Assembly (NCBI RefSeq): GCF_947507565.1
Contig: NC_089179.1
Coordinates: 2,621,747-2,685,746, forward strand
DNA length: 64,000 bases
Direction of reading: 5' to 3'
DNA from: Oscarella lobularis
Lineage: Eukaryota > Porifera > Homoscleromorpha > Homosclerophorida > Oscarellidae
The notes under the pieces were generated by a model that was given only the letters and a program-made list of their open reading frames with translations, did not search any database and was not told the DNA's origin. The position numbers and the translations under genes were made by a program. Below are positions 30,742 through 41,400 of the stretch, in pieces; position 1 is the stretch's first letter, and every line of letters starts with the position of its first letter.

Positions 30742-30854
30742 TGTTATGTCCTTAGTGTATTATCAACTGATTAACTATGTCCTAAGCTATCCCATATAAC
30801 CTAGCCTACAGACAAGACACACCCTTAACTATCTAGAGGTCCGGATATACCACA
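30742..30854 (-). repeat. 5' LTR of the second Gypsy element
   Basis: 113 bp. On the minus strand it reads TGTGGTATATCC to GACATAACA and is followed by the primer-binding site. Confidence 0.94.
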
Positions 30855-31092
30855 GTACTAGGATTATCCACGAAGATATTCGCTCTGACCGAAACACTTG
30901 TGCATGTCCGGAAGCGGATGTAATGCAGTAGCTGCGAATTGTGACGTGTGGTGTAGCGTGCGTTGGTGAGACGCAGCTGAAAGTCTGTACAGCGATCAGT
31001 GACATCCGTGCAAAGAACGAATCGCAGCTCAGTCTCCTTAATCGGTAAGACACGTCCGAACTACATGTTGTCCGAAAGTACCGGAACGACTC
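30855..31092 (-). repeat. Right inverted repeat of pogo-like element, outer part
   Basis: Inverted match to 23581-23819. It ends at GACTC followed by TA. Confidence 0.88.
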
Positions 31093-31540
31093 TATACCCG
31101 AAGACGTGCAGAATCGCTCCGATCCTGGAACCAGCGGCGAGGTAGGCAGTCTAGCAACTTTCAAAGATATTTTACTTACCTTTCTCAGCGGTCGATTGTC
31201 AGCGTCGAACTCGGCGAGGTTCTACGATTGTTCGACGCGAAGAAGGTCGACGCGGCCAAAAGAAGCCGCAAAATATAGATAAATAAACTTCGTTCTTCTA
31301 TTTACTCTTCATATTTACTATCCATTACCTTAAATAAAGACGATGCATACAAAAAAACGCCGAAAACGACCACTTTCTTTTCGGTTACGCGCGCTACTCT
31401 CTGACCGACTCTCGATAGACCGGACGTTCCACGCGTTCCAACACGGCAATGGAGTACACTTATTCGCAAATAGGTTCACCTTAGAGCAAGACATTCTGTT
31501 TGGTATCAGACCCTTAGCCTGAAAAAACTCGCAGTTGGGC
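31093..31540. other. No gene recognised
   Basis: No coherent frame; the Tc1-like remnant starts at about 31541. Confidence 0.5.
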
Positions 31541-32270
31541 GGACGTGGCTAGACTATGACGGACGAGACGGTTTGCCCGTTCCCTCGGGAAAGGGCGGGC
31601 GCCTAATAATTTTGCATGCAGGTTGGGAAGGAGATTGGATAGACAATGCCGACCTTGTCTTTCGTTGAAAATCTGGGACGGGTGATTATCACAACGAGAT
31701 GAACTTAGAACATTTTATGGAATGGTTTACGAACAGGCTCCTTCCCAACTGCCCTCCTCGATCCGTCATTGTTTTAGACAATGCTAAATATCACAATAGC
31801 GTATTTGAGAAAATTCCCACTAAGAGCAGTACAAAATAAATTTATGATGGAATGGCTGACTAAGAGAGGCGTAGTATACGATTCTCGAAGCCTAAAAGCC
31901 GAGATCTTCCTGACAGTGAAAGCACAGAATGCGAAGCCCACTTATCTAACGGACACTAAAGCGGCTGAGTTCGGCTTCGACGTAATTCGTCTACCGGCAC
32001 TGCGAGCTAAACCCTATCGAATTGGTTTGGGCGCAAGTAAACGAATATGCAGGGCGCAATAATAAGGACTTTGCTATGGCTGGCATCGAGGTTTGCGTGC
32101 GTAAAGGTATAGAAAACGTCGATTCTGACCGGTGGGCGTCGGTGTGTGCGGCATGTTATCACCAAAGTAGAGAATCACTACCGAGAGACCGACGGCCTAG
32201 TAGAAAGAGTGGTAGAGGAGCTTGTTATAAGCTCAGGGCACGAAGATTAAGACAGTGAGAACGGTTTAGC
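31541..32270 (+). pseudogene. Tc1-like (DDE_3) transposase remnant
   Basis: Reading in pieces gives WLDYDGRDGLPVPSGKGGRL, then ILHAGWEGDWIDNADLVF, DYHNEMNLEHFMEWF, SVIVLDNAKYHNSVFEKIPT and, later, VITKVENHYRETDG. These are the order and motifs of a DDE_3 transposase, with the VLDNAKYH segment carrying the second catalytic Asp. Several stops (for example TGA after ADLVFR) and frameshifts show it is dead. The helix-turn-helix N terminus was not found, and no flanking repeats were seen. Confidence 0.75.
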
Positions 32271-32879
32271 AGAAGACAAAGATCTTAGCGAGTAAAGTTT
32301 CCTTTGGTATGAAAGCGGTGCATTTGTACCAATTAATTACTTAAATGGGCGTGACTCAAGAGGACGGCCTTACATACATTACAAAACGGAAATTACCTTC
32401 CTGCTCAAACTGTACGCACTAATGCACTACAGTAAACGCAGAAACGCGTATAAACGATAGGACATAGCATTGATATTGATTCGGACCTTGGAAGGCAAAC
32501 GCCCTCCGAAATCAATATCGCCCCGCCTTTTGTCCCACGGGACACATATTAAGTGAACGTACTTTAGTGAATCTACAGCCTAGCATAGTAGGACCTTCCA
32601 AGGAGTAGAAATCAAGGTATTAGCCGCAGTAAGTTACTCCTTTCTCAGCCTGCGTAAAATTTCTTTTGCCAGACATTCTTTATAGAAATTTTCAAGCCCA
32701 ATCCAGGCACGTGTTCTTCTTTTAGCGCGCTTGGCTTCACAGATGGAAACGTTCTCCCTTTCCCTCGATGCCTCCGAAGAAGGTGATGTAGCACCTAGTC
32801 GGCCAAAGAACTCTTTTTGGTTACCCCATTGACGTCGAGCACAGTTAACTCCTTCCGATTTAAGCGACGGAGCCAATTG
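32271..32879. other. No gene recognised; one hairpin
   Basis: An inverted repeat at 32469-32520 (GATATTGATTCGGA and TCCGAAATCAATATC). Minus-strand frames here show no family motif. Confidence 0.45.
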
Positions 32880-33335
32880 TCAATCATCTTCTTCGACGTC
32901 GTCAGGAAGCTCAAAGAAGCGAGGTTTTCTTGATTCCTTGAAAGAATTTGCTGATCGGAAAAGGCTCGAACGCTTTCCATGGCTGCAGGTTGAAGAAAGC
33001 GGCATGTTCTGCTCCAGCTGCAGAACACACAAACCCGCAAGAGCAACGGCATCAGCAGCAAGCGGTAGTACCGCATTTATTTTGACCGATTATACTGGTT
33101 ATCGTGGTGAAACGGCATGAAGCCTCCCTGTTTCATAAAGAAATGAGGCTTCTCATAGAGAAAAAATCGCGAAGAGTTTTACAGAGAGAATTTAGGAAGT
33201 TGGTATCAAGGTTGCCCGAGCGAACCGTTGATGGAGAGGCTGTGTGACGCATTAAAGTGCTTGTACCGGCTGGCAAAGAACGAGATTGCACAAAAAACGC
33301 ATCGCTTTCAAAACTGCTTTGAGCGCTAAATAAAT
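32880..33335 (+). pseudogene. hAT (ZNF862-like) N-terminal fragment
   Basis: RFPWLQVEESGMFCSSC matches the zinc-finger start of the hAT-1 type transposase (KYPWINANASGIFCRIC there). RLLIEKKSRRVLQREF follows, and then ALKCLYRLAKNEIAQKTH matches its VLKCLYFLAKSEIAHTAN. Frameshifts separate the pieces, and the RNase H core is absent. Confidence 0.75.
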
Positions 33336-33339
33336 TATT

Positions 33340-33900
33340 AGCCCAATACGCAGTACATGATTTCTATTCCTTACCTCAGCTTCCACTGACAACGGCAACT
33401 TCTCAAGCAGTTTTGGCTACACAAAAAGAGAAGACGATGCAAGTCAAATCCAAAACAAAGTACAAACGTGTATTTTACTCGGATTTTTTGGCGGCGGCGG
33501 CAAAAAAATTGGTTTCTCGTCGCATCCTATCGGCCTCTTCACACGTCCCGCTTGGACGTCATTTCGATAGCCACCGAAACAGGACGCGAGCATGAGCGGA
33601 GTATCCGTACCCCGCTCTCTTGTCCTCTTGTTTCACAGACGGCGGAAGGTCCCCTTTTGGGCAAATGGCGTAGACGTGAAGAGGAGTCCTTTCTGGCGGT
33701 TCTTCGCCCTCGTATCGAATTTTTGCTTGCCTACGTCGTTATTCCAAAACCATTCGTTGTTTGGTTTTGCTGCGCTTGAAGTATTGGCCTTCGGTGTTTG
33801 CGCTGCTGAGCCAGATAGATATACCATTTAATTCCATGTCATTGCTAGAAAAATAGGAACAATACGCGTGCTAGGAAGCAGAAGGATCACAGCGATGAAT
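33340..33900. other. No gene recognised
   Basis: Overlapping frames on the plus strand (33413-33831) lack recognisable motifs. Confidence 0.4.
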
Positions 33901-33901
33901 C

Positions 33902-34187
33902 TTACTTAGTGGCTGATACTGAAGAAGCTCCGGTGGTGTCGTCTTCTTGATCTACAGTCCACATTGCCCTGGCAATTCTTTTTCGCTTCAGGACGATGAC
34001 AAAAGCAGCGGTTGCTATCAGCGCCAAAACCAAAAGAGCGATGACAACAAAATACTCCGTTTCATTGTCTGACGGTAAATAAATTACTGAGTTTGAGTTG
34101 CAATGCATAACCTTGCTTGTTACCTTTGGAATCATTGTCCGCATTTTGAGCTGCAACAGCCAACCTCCTGCCAGAGTTGATCACAAC
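33902..34187 (-). CDS. Last two exons of a single-pass membrane protein
   Basis: Exon 34187-34124 reads VVINSGRRLAVAAQNADNDS. A 37-bp GT-AG intron (34123-34087) leads to a terminal exon reading YLPSDNETEYF. A hydrophobic segment of about 22 residues follows (VVIALLVLALIATAAFVIVL), then a basic stop-transfer (KRKRIARAMW) and a short acidic/serine tail. Together these give a typical type I topology, with the ectodomain upstream and a cytoplasmic tail of about 30 residues. Upstream exons are not found before the CSL-like fragment at 34624, so the gene is probably truncated here, or its other exons lie beyond the inserted DNA. The identity of the protein is unknown. Confidence 0.55.
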
Positions 34188-34191
34188 CTAA

Positions 34192-34623
34192 AATTGGTCT
34201 GAAAATCGTTGCAGGCACTTCAGATTAGGATTTTCTTAAACAAATTCACAAAGCAGCGCTAGAGATCGTGAAGGAACAGAAAACTGGCCTTCTTGGAAGT
34301 TAATCGAAAAAATAAGTTAACAAATGACGAACTCAACAAATCGCGATCGCCCGCTTTTGCCGAGATTAATTAAATTGAGGAAGTGATTTGCTAAGAAGAC
34401 GTTCGCACGGTGAAAAACTGATGCGACTTTATGCAACTTGCGACACAGATAGCGATCAAGAAACGATTCACTCAACGCTCTGCTGGCGAGTGAGCACTTT
34501 ATTAAATAAAAGCAAGCACGAAGACTTCATCAAATAAAGCAAGCACGAAGAGGAGATTGCTTGATTCGCTTGATCTTATCAAAGTTTAATGGAGGGCGAA
34601 AAGGAAAACAGAGCGAATTATAC
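34192..34623. other. No gene recognised
   Basis: A short direct repeat (AAATAAAGCAAGCACGAAGA type, 34498-34555). Otherwise featureless. Confidence 0.5.
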
Positions 34624-35245
34624 CAATAGAGGCAGATCCCATCCAGTCTTCGTGCAGACGAGCTTCACCGTTTGACCGTAGTGAAATACTCCATCGATAA
34701 AGGAGAACTTTTCACCTTCAATTTCATTGACTTCAGGGAGAGAGAGAAAGAGAGAAAGAGAGAGAGAAAAAAGGAGACAGGTCTTCGCGCTCTCCCAATT
34801 CTAGCCTATCAATTATACCGAGGTGAATAGCAAAGGCTCCCCATTGATGACTCCTCCCGTGGAGAGTAGTTCCGTCGACGTGAAGATATTGAGTGCTGAC
34901 GGTCTGCGACGGTAGTCGACCAAACATCGCCACTTGGGAACCAAACGAGAAGCAAACTGAAAAAAATTTAATTAATTCAAAAAATCATCAAAAACCGTAT
35001 TTCCACGATCTGGATTCGTCTTGTCGAAGTGCTTTTTTTTCTCGAAGGCGCGGAAAAGACCTTCGCCAGCTTCACGGGAAAGACGCCAATTTCCTCTCCG
35101 TCGCTATCGCTATATGTAATCGTGACCGGCAAATTCGTCTCCGATATGTTCCATAGGATGATTTTTTCGCAGATCTTCGAAAAAAAAAGATATCGAGTCA
35201 GCGAAAATTACACAAAGCGGGAGACCGCGCCCACGCAATCTATAG
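34624..35245 (-). pseudogene. CSL/RBPJ-like beta-trefoil fragment
   Basis: Exon A (35174-34996) reads GEEIGVFPVKLAKVFSAPSR, matching the CSL segment DIGVF...KVISKPSKKK. Exon B (34956-34819) reads VAMFGRLPSQTVSTQYLHVD then SHQWGAFAIHL, matching [20 protein letters not shown] and QQWGAFFIHL. After an 88-bp intron (34818-34731), exon C (34730-34624) reads [20 protein letters not shown], matching [20 protein letters not shown]. CSL proteins bind GTGGGAA-type sites and carry Notch signalling. This copy lacks the N-terminal Rel part and everything after [10 protein letters not shown]. The junction of exons A and B does not keep phase, so it is probably a partial duplicate. A homologous copy lies at 18560-18987. 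Confidence 0.78.
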
Positions 35246-35270
35246 TAAAGAACGTTCAGTCATAACTAGC

Positions 35271-35305
35271 TGACTACCCGGCTTCGCTCGGGTTTCGCTA
35301 GAGAA
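35271..35305 (-). other. Helitron 3' end (hairpin and CTAG)
   Basis: On the minus strand ACCCGAGCGAAGCCGGGT is a hairpin, followed about 8 nt later by CTAG and a T. This is the canonical Helitron terminus. It closes the third Helitron unit, whose RPA-like gene ends at 35543. The same structure is at 52576-52605. Confidence 0.85.
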
Positions 35306-36219
35306 CAGTTTCTTTTTTGATGACGTTCTTTTTTCCTGTTTAATAGGCGTGGTTTAGAGAGCAAGTTGTTTGCAAATAGCAATTTTTATTTTTTTAACTG
35401 GTAATCGAAAATCGAATTACTGTTGCAATTCCAAAGAACTTACTTACTATGTCTGCCGTGCAAAGGGTGCACTAAGCAGAAAAGCGAAAAAGAGGGTCGA
35501 AAGACCAACGAAACGTTTTAAAGAAAAAACGGAATGAAATTGTTACTTTTTGCGGTTTTTGGGAACCTGGCGCTTCTGAGTGAGGGACGAAGGAGACTCA
35601 ACGGGAGTCTTGTTAACGGCTTTAGAAACGTCAGCGGTTAACAATGCTTCGGAGAGAGAGCGAGTGGCGGTGGATTGGGCGATACGTTGGGTTTGATTAG
35701 GTTTCGAAGGAGTGATGTTTTCTGCAGGAGCAGTAGCGGAAGAAGCGGTAGAAGACGGTGGTGTCGTCATAGCGTTGCTGCTGCATTCATTTCGCTCGAT
35801 TCCAACGATCTTCTGATTTCTTGTGTATATGACGTCAAATGCAGGTGCGTTGAGAAGAGCATATTCAGTCAATGACTGAATGGAACGCTGAGCGATGGCC
35901 GTCAGAATGGAGGCATCCGCGCTGAGAATAAGCTTGAAAGTCTCAGCAGAAAGAGTGAGTAGAGCATATGCAGAGCGTTGGCAGTTTTTCATTAGAGTTA
36001 GAGTGGAGAAAGAGGAGCAGCGTCCGGCTCCAGGAAAGAGATGGTTTTCCACTTCGGTGATGCGGCCGGAATTGCACGCCGGACAAAGGTGGTAGTTGAC
36101 GTAGTCGGACACGCTGGCGATGGATACGTTTTTGGCAGTCGTCGGCTTTTCAGCGAGCGTGACGGTGTTAGGCGATAAGTCGGAAATTTCGGCGCAAGGC
36201 GTAATAGCTGCGTTTCTCT

Positions 36220-36225
36220 GAGGCG
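36220..36225 (+). repeat. Left 6-bp target duplication GAGGCG
   Basis: Matches 45253-45258 exactly and lies at the broken point of the RPA-like gene. Confidence 0.92.
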
Positions 36226-36250
36226 TAAGGTGGCCCGGTAGGGTCATTTT
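36226..36250 (+). repeat. Left terminal inverted repeat
   Basis: TAAGGTGGCCCGG then TAGGGTCATTTT. The partner at 45228-45252 differs only at the third base. Confidence 0.92.
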
Positions 36251-36254
36251 ATGA

Positions 36255-36455
36255 AACAAGTGATTGGTGACAAGTTATTGGTGGCAAGCGATTCGTGACA
36301 AGTGATTCGTGACAAGTGATTCGTGACAAGTGATTCGTGACAAGTGATTCGTGACAAGTGATTCGTGACAAGTGCCTAGTGACAAGTGACTAGTGACAAG
36401 TGATTCGTGACAAGTGATTCGTGACAAGTGGTTGGTGACAAGTGATTCTTGACTT
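36255..36455 (-). repeat. Subterminal 14-bp minisatellite, left array
   Basis: About fourteen units of GTGACAAGTGATTC. The array ends at a heat-shock-element-like motif in front of the transposase gene. Confidence 0.93.
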
Positions 36456-36480
36456 TGAACAAGTGCTTTTCTCCCGGAAG

Positions 36481-36512
36481 GAACTTTCTAGAATACTTCT
36501 TTTAGCGCGCTT
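36481..36512 (+). promoter_or_regulatory. Heat-shock element and AGCGCGCT motif before the transposase
   Basis: GAACTTTCTAGAA at 36481-36493 is three alternating GAA/TTC units with 2-bp spacing, the consensus for heat-shock factor binding. TTTTAGCGCGCTTTAGG follows within 10 bp. The transposase ATG is at 36537. The same arrangement is mirrored before the kinase gene. Confidence 0.65.
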
Positions 36513-36536
36513 TAGGACTATGTTTGCCTTTTCAGC

Positions 36537-38300
36537 ATGAAGGTTTTCCTGGCTGCTTCTCTCTTTCTAGCGTTCATATCTTTGTTTTCGCAGTTAACTT
36601 TGAGAGTAACACGGCTCATTGCTGCGTATTTTCACCTTGGAAAGAAGTATTCGGTGGTACAAAGCTATTTGAAGTATCGTCATGGAATTCTCTTAAGGCA
36701 GTTCTTTCCCCGTTTCTGGCAGGGTTCAGTCAGTGTTAAAATAGTATTTTGTCCCACAGCCTTTCGACACTGAAGCGTTGTCTTCGCCGTTTGCGACTGC
36801 GACGCCGGCAAAGACATCGGGCTGATTTTCATCTCATTCTTCGTTTAGTTCGGGTAACATTACGATTTCACTAGTTCCATTGACAAAACAGCATCGTGGC
36901 CTTCTGTCACTCATCAGCTCTGCATTTAGCGCGAAATAAATGATCACAATGCCTACTCTGGTTACAGGCACGTGTGGAAAAGCGTTCAAAAAAAATGCGT
37001 TCGGTACATTCCAAGGTCGGTCGCTTTTAAATATTTCAATTAATATAATTTGTTTTGCTTGGTGTACGTAATTTAGAGAGATTGTTCGCAAAATAATTTC
37101 TATTTACAATCCCGATGACGTGGCGATGCGAAAAAGGCATCGCTTCATTCGTCAACAATATTCTTCTCCTGTAAAAATTCAATGCCGAAAAGGTTCCTTT
37201 CCTTATATGCATCACAATTTCTCGTCAGGGGCCAAACTTTACTTGGCATGTGGACGGCTACGACAATTTAAAGCGATTTGGCTTTCTCATTCACGGAGGA
37301 ATTGACGGGTAAGTGTAGAACTACTACTAATAATTAAAGGCAATTATTTCTATTTCGTTCAGCTTTTCTCGTCGGCTAATGTGGCTGCGATTGGTGGGCA
37401 GCAACAACAATCCTCTACATATTGCTGACTTGTTTCTCGACTGCGTTTTCCTTAACAGATGTAATTACATAATGGTGTCTGTCAAGATTTACTATTTTCT
37501 TGTATAAAGGCTGTCCTGCTGTCGTTCGCTCTGATTACGGCACAGAAAATACGCTTCTATCCAAGATGCAGATGATGCTAAGAGATGAGGGCAATGACGG
37601 TCTCGCAGGTGGTCGCAGCCACCAGTTTGGAAAATCGGCGTTCAATCAACGGATTGAATCTTTTTGGTTACAACTCTCCAGAACTTTTACGTTGTATTGG
37701 AGTGATCAACTGCAGGTCCATAGAATTCACTTCAATAAAATGAACTTTACCGTAGAACTTTCGTCACAGACTTTATCCGACAGAGGACTCGTCGATTACT
37801 CCGATTGTTTGCAAAGGTGGGTGTTGTCAAAAAAATTACGGCCTAATTAACTAACGATTCAATGAAAGAGACTGTGTGCGGCTTATTCTGTGGGATCATT
37901 TACAGTCCAAGCTGCAAGATTTTTGTCAATGGTGGAATGGTCATACCATTCGCCGTCAAAGGAATTTACGAACGATATCTGGCGCGTCCCCCGATGACTT
38001 CTTCTTTGTTCCTAGGCGATATGGTATATATGTACGTAGTTAAAAGATGTGGAACTAACGCGCTAACTAGGAATGCGTGATTGCCGGAAGTCTGTGCGCG
38101 ATGACGTCATTGCCTATGGTAAGGCAAAGACACGTGGAATATCGAAGCGGCTGAACGTTCCCCACATTTTGAAGCACTTTGCAAGGCGTTTTTTGGCGCA
38201 ATATGATTTAGTGCTTGAGGATTTAGTCATGCTGCGCTCGCGACAATGCGTCGTGATTGCTGCAGAATTTGCAGCATTCATTCAAGATTTAATAAACTAA
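36537..38300 (+). CDS. Integrase-core (IS3EU-like) transposase, ten exons
   Basis: Exons as read: 36537-36700, 36760-36853, 36930-37015, 37077-37170, 37229-37308, 37363-37460, 37510-37715, 37770-37816, 37869-38023 and 38071-38300. All introns are 47-76 bp with GT-AG ends. Family motifs run in order: YLKYRHGILL and LSTLKRCLRRLRL (helix-turn-helix region), YSGYRHVW, YNPDDVAMRKRHRF, then WHVDGYDNLKRFGF (first Asp), GFSRRLMWLRL, VVRSDYGTEN (second Asp), SAFNQRIESFW (Glu), and the C-terminal KLQDFCQWWNGHTIRRQRN. No stop or frameshift is needed across the gene, so it may be functional. It would act in the nucleus on the terminal repeats. The first exon start and last exon are the least certain parts. 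Confidence 0.82.
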
Positions 38301-38463
38301 ATTTATAACTGTTGCAATGCAATGACGCGAAATCGTCAACCAAACGCAAAAAAATACGTACTATCAGTTCCGTAACGCGCAATTAAACTCTTAAAGTTTC
38401 AGTGAACAATTACTCGAAATTCGTCTCACGCGTAGCTGCAAATAGCAGCGAAAACAGTTACGC

Positions 38464-41400
38464 TTAAAGTTCAATAAGAGGAACAGCCAAAAGCTGTTCC
38501 ACGATAACTTCCATTGACGGCCTCTTCGAAGGGCACAGAGCGAAACAACCGGTGCAGAGGTCTTTCGCACGACGAGGCAAATCTTCAACGTCTGGTGTGC
38601 GCACTGGGTTGCGACAGAGGCAACCCACTATTTCCGACTCGTCAAAGTCTCCCCAAACCAGCATTTCTGTTGACCTCCACGAGAACGCACGCATAGGACC
38701 ACACATCGACGAAACCGTTTTGTCGCATCGTTGAAACATTTCCGGAGCCATGTAGGGAGTCGTCCCTCGCCTACCAACACTTGTAACAGTAACGCGGCCT
38801 TCCTTGCGCAGGTCCGCGACGCCGAGATCGTCCGGACTTTGATGCTTGGCCATTCTATCTGCTCAGAAAACCGTGTACAAACTTCTTTTCTGTGCTGGTT
38901 TGTCACTTTACCAACAAATTGGAAGGTTTGATGTCGAAGTGGACAATGCGTTGTTTGTGGAGATACGCCAGACCCACAGCTGTTTCAAAAGCTATAACAT
39001 TTTTGTCTGCAACACCAAGGGTAACCTAAAATCATCATTCAGTAAATATTGACACTATCGAAAAGTCGCGTTAGTTCTTACACAGGATATCGGTCGAAAC
39101 AAAATGGTACTTGCATAGCTGCCAACTCTCCCGCTTTAGCGGGAGAACTCCCGCTTTTGAGGCAAAAATTGGCCTCCCGCCCGCTTTCCAAAAAAAGACG
39201 TTTTTCTCCCGCTTTGGGGACTTTCCTAGAACTATATATGCGATATATATATACTGTAATGTGTCGGCTCTACTAGTTGAGTGATACTGACTAGTTGAGT
39301 GATACTGGTCCATCGCACGCGTCATCAGACATCTGCAGTCACGTCACACAGCTGTAGGACCGACTCGTCTGAAGATAATTTGTGTTGCGCGTGCGCAATA
39401 AGCCAATGTCTTCCTGCAGCCTTCCCTTACGGCCACTAGCTGGACGTTCAAGCGTACCGTGACCCCGACATGAGTAGGACTGGAGAGGAGCAGACTGCGG
39501 ACAAAGATGCTGGCGGCGACAAGTCTACGTCTCGGGCTGACGATACAGAGAGACCTCCGGGACGCCAACGCAAATACAGAAGCAAATACCTTTCAGAGTG
39601 GACGAAGGAGTATCCGACGATCTCATCTTCCCCCAAGGGAGAGTCCTTTGCGTTCTGCTCTGCGTGTGACAGCCACATAAATGTGTCACATGGTGGTCGG
39701 CACGACATTCAGAAGCATTTTGAAACGTCCAAACACAAATTAGCTGTCAAAGCACGGAAGGGAGCGCAATCTCTGACGAGCCATTGGCATAGTGCCACTG
39801 CCAGTGCTGAGGGAGACCGCACTATCGCTGCTGAGGTTCTATTCACTGGATTTTTGCTAGAGCACAACTTGCCAATCGCATCGGCGGACGCTGCCGGGAA
39901 GTTGTTTCCCAAAATGTTCCCAGACTCGAAAATTGCCTCCAAATACCACTGTGGCCGAACAAAGACGACCCATATCATCAATAGAGCTATAGCACCAGAA
40001 TTAAAGAGCCAGGTGAAAGCAATGATTGATGAGAGTCCATGGTTCTGCTTAGCCACTGATGCCAGTAGTGATGAATGCGACAAGTACTTGCCAGTTTTGA
40101 TCCGTCACCAGAGTCCCACTACAGGGCGGATCATCACTTCCCTACTGGATATGCCAGCCATTTCGAAGGGCGATGCGGCTAGTCTCTTTACGACATGCGA
40201 TGCGGTAATTCAAGAAGCGGGCTTGAGTTGGAAGCACTGTGTTGCGTATTCTTCCGACAATGCCAGTGTGATGATCGGGAGACACAACAGTCTGCTAAGC
40301 AAAATCCGCGACGCACAAAAAGATGCTGGAGCTGTGCAGAGTGTGTTTGATGTTGGCTGCCCATGCCATCTTTGCCATCTCTGCGCACAGAAAGGGGCAA
40401 AGGCTTTATCTGTGAAGGTAGAGAACGTCATCATAGATCTCTATTACCATTTTGAGAAGAGCGTGAAGCGGAAGGCTGAACTGCGGGAGTATATGGAGTT
40501 CACCGGAGTAGAGGTCAGGAAGGTTCTCAAGCACGTGAGCACACGGTGGCTTAGCCTGGGCAAGAGTGTGACAAGGACCTTGCAGCAATGGGATGGACTC
40601 AAGTCTTATTTCGTATCCAAATTTGGGGACCTTGCACAGAAAGGTGGAGAGCGCGAAAATCGGCTTGTGAAGATTTTCAAAGATCCGTATTCCAAGCTCT
40701 ACTTTCTGTTTGTAAAGCAAGTGATTGGAATGTTTGACACAGTCAATACTGTTCTACAAGCTGAACATCCACTAGTGCATGTGATTCACCAGTTACTTGC
40801 TACCTTGCACCGTCAACTGCTGTCCTGTTTTGTGAAACCCAACGTCATCACGTCGACTTCTGATGTAGTGGCCATTGACTTGTCATCTGACAATCTCCTG
40901 TCTATTTCTGAGGTGCAAGTTGGGCTCCAGGCTCTGCAGTATGCTGCTACTGAGGAGCTTGATGCGAATCCGGAGAAGTACAATCGCTTTTTCCAAGATG
41001 CTCTTGGCTTCTACATGAATTGCACCCTATACATGCGGAAATCAATTCCCATTCTGAAAAGTAATGTCTTACAGAGCCTGACATTCCTCTCTCCCCAACA
41101 CAGGCAGAAAGCAACAGTCACGGAGATATTAGCTCTTACCGCACGTTTCCCTTCAGCTGTCAAAGAAAGCGATTTGGATTGCCTCTCACAGCAGTTTCGC
41201 GATTATCAAGTTTTGGATGAGTTTGACTTACCTCCACTGGTCGACTCCACGGGTAATGCTCGGAGACTAGACGACGTTTGGCACGACATTTCCTTGCTGC
41301 TTGACCCTGCTATGCAAAGACGACGATTTGGAGTTCTGTGCAAATTTGCCGCGTTTTTGCTGCTGATTCCACACAGCAATGCCTTTTGTGAAGGATTGTT

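Larger units (their letters stand above)
26489..30854 (-). mobile_element. Complete Ty3/Gypsy retrotransposon, nested in the pogo arm
   Basis: LTRs at 26489-26599 (111 bp) and 30742-30854 (113 bp) read TGTTATGTCC to ATACCACA on the plus strand. A 5-bp duplication GTACT flanks them (26484-26488 and 30855-30859). On the minus strand the primer-binding site (ATTGGCGTAGTCGCAGGATT, about 30741-30722) complements tRNA-Ser. A purine tract (AGGAGGAGGGAG) lies just before the 3' LTR. The coding region is on the minus strand in the order Gag, protease, RT, RNase H, integrase. Only two lesions are seen, a 1-base frameshift near 28610 and an in-frame TGA at 27958-27956. Confidence 0.96.
23581..31092 (-). 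mobile_element. Pogo-like transposon with ~410-bp terminal inverted repeats
   Basis: The left end (from 23581, GAGTCGTTCCGGTACTTTCG) and the right end (to 31092) are inverted copies. TA flanks both (23579-23580 and 31093-31094), as expected for the Tc1/mariner/pogo group. The left arm is 23581-23990. The right arm is 26318-26488 plus 30855-31092, split by a Gypsy insertion. Without that insertion the element is about 3.1 kb. It carries a pogo-type transposase on the minus strand. Inverted repeats this long are unusual for pogo. Confidence 0.85.

Noticed and set aside
35029-35265. Plus-strand frame similar to one at 18517-18771
   Set aside because: The similarity comes from the CSL-like repeat; the meaningful reading frame is on the opposite strand.
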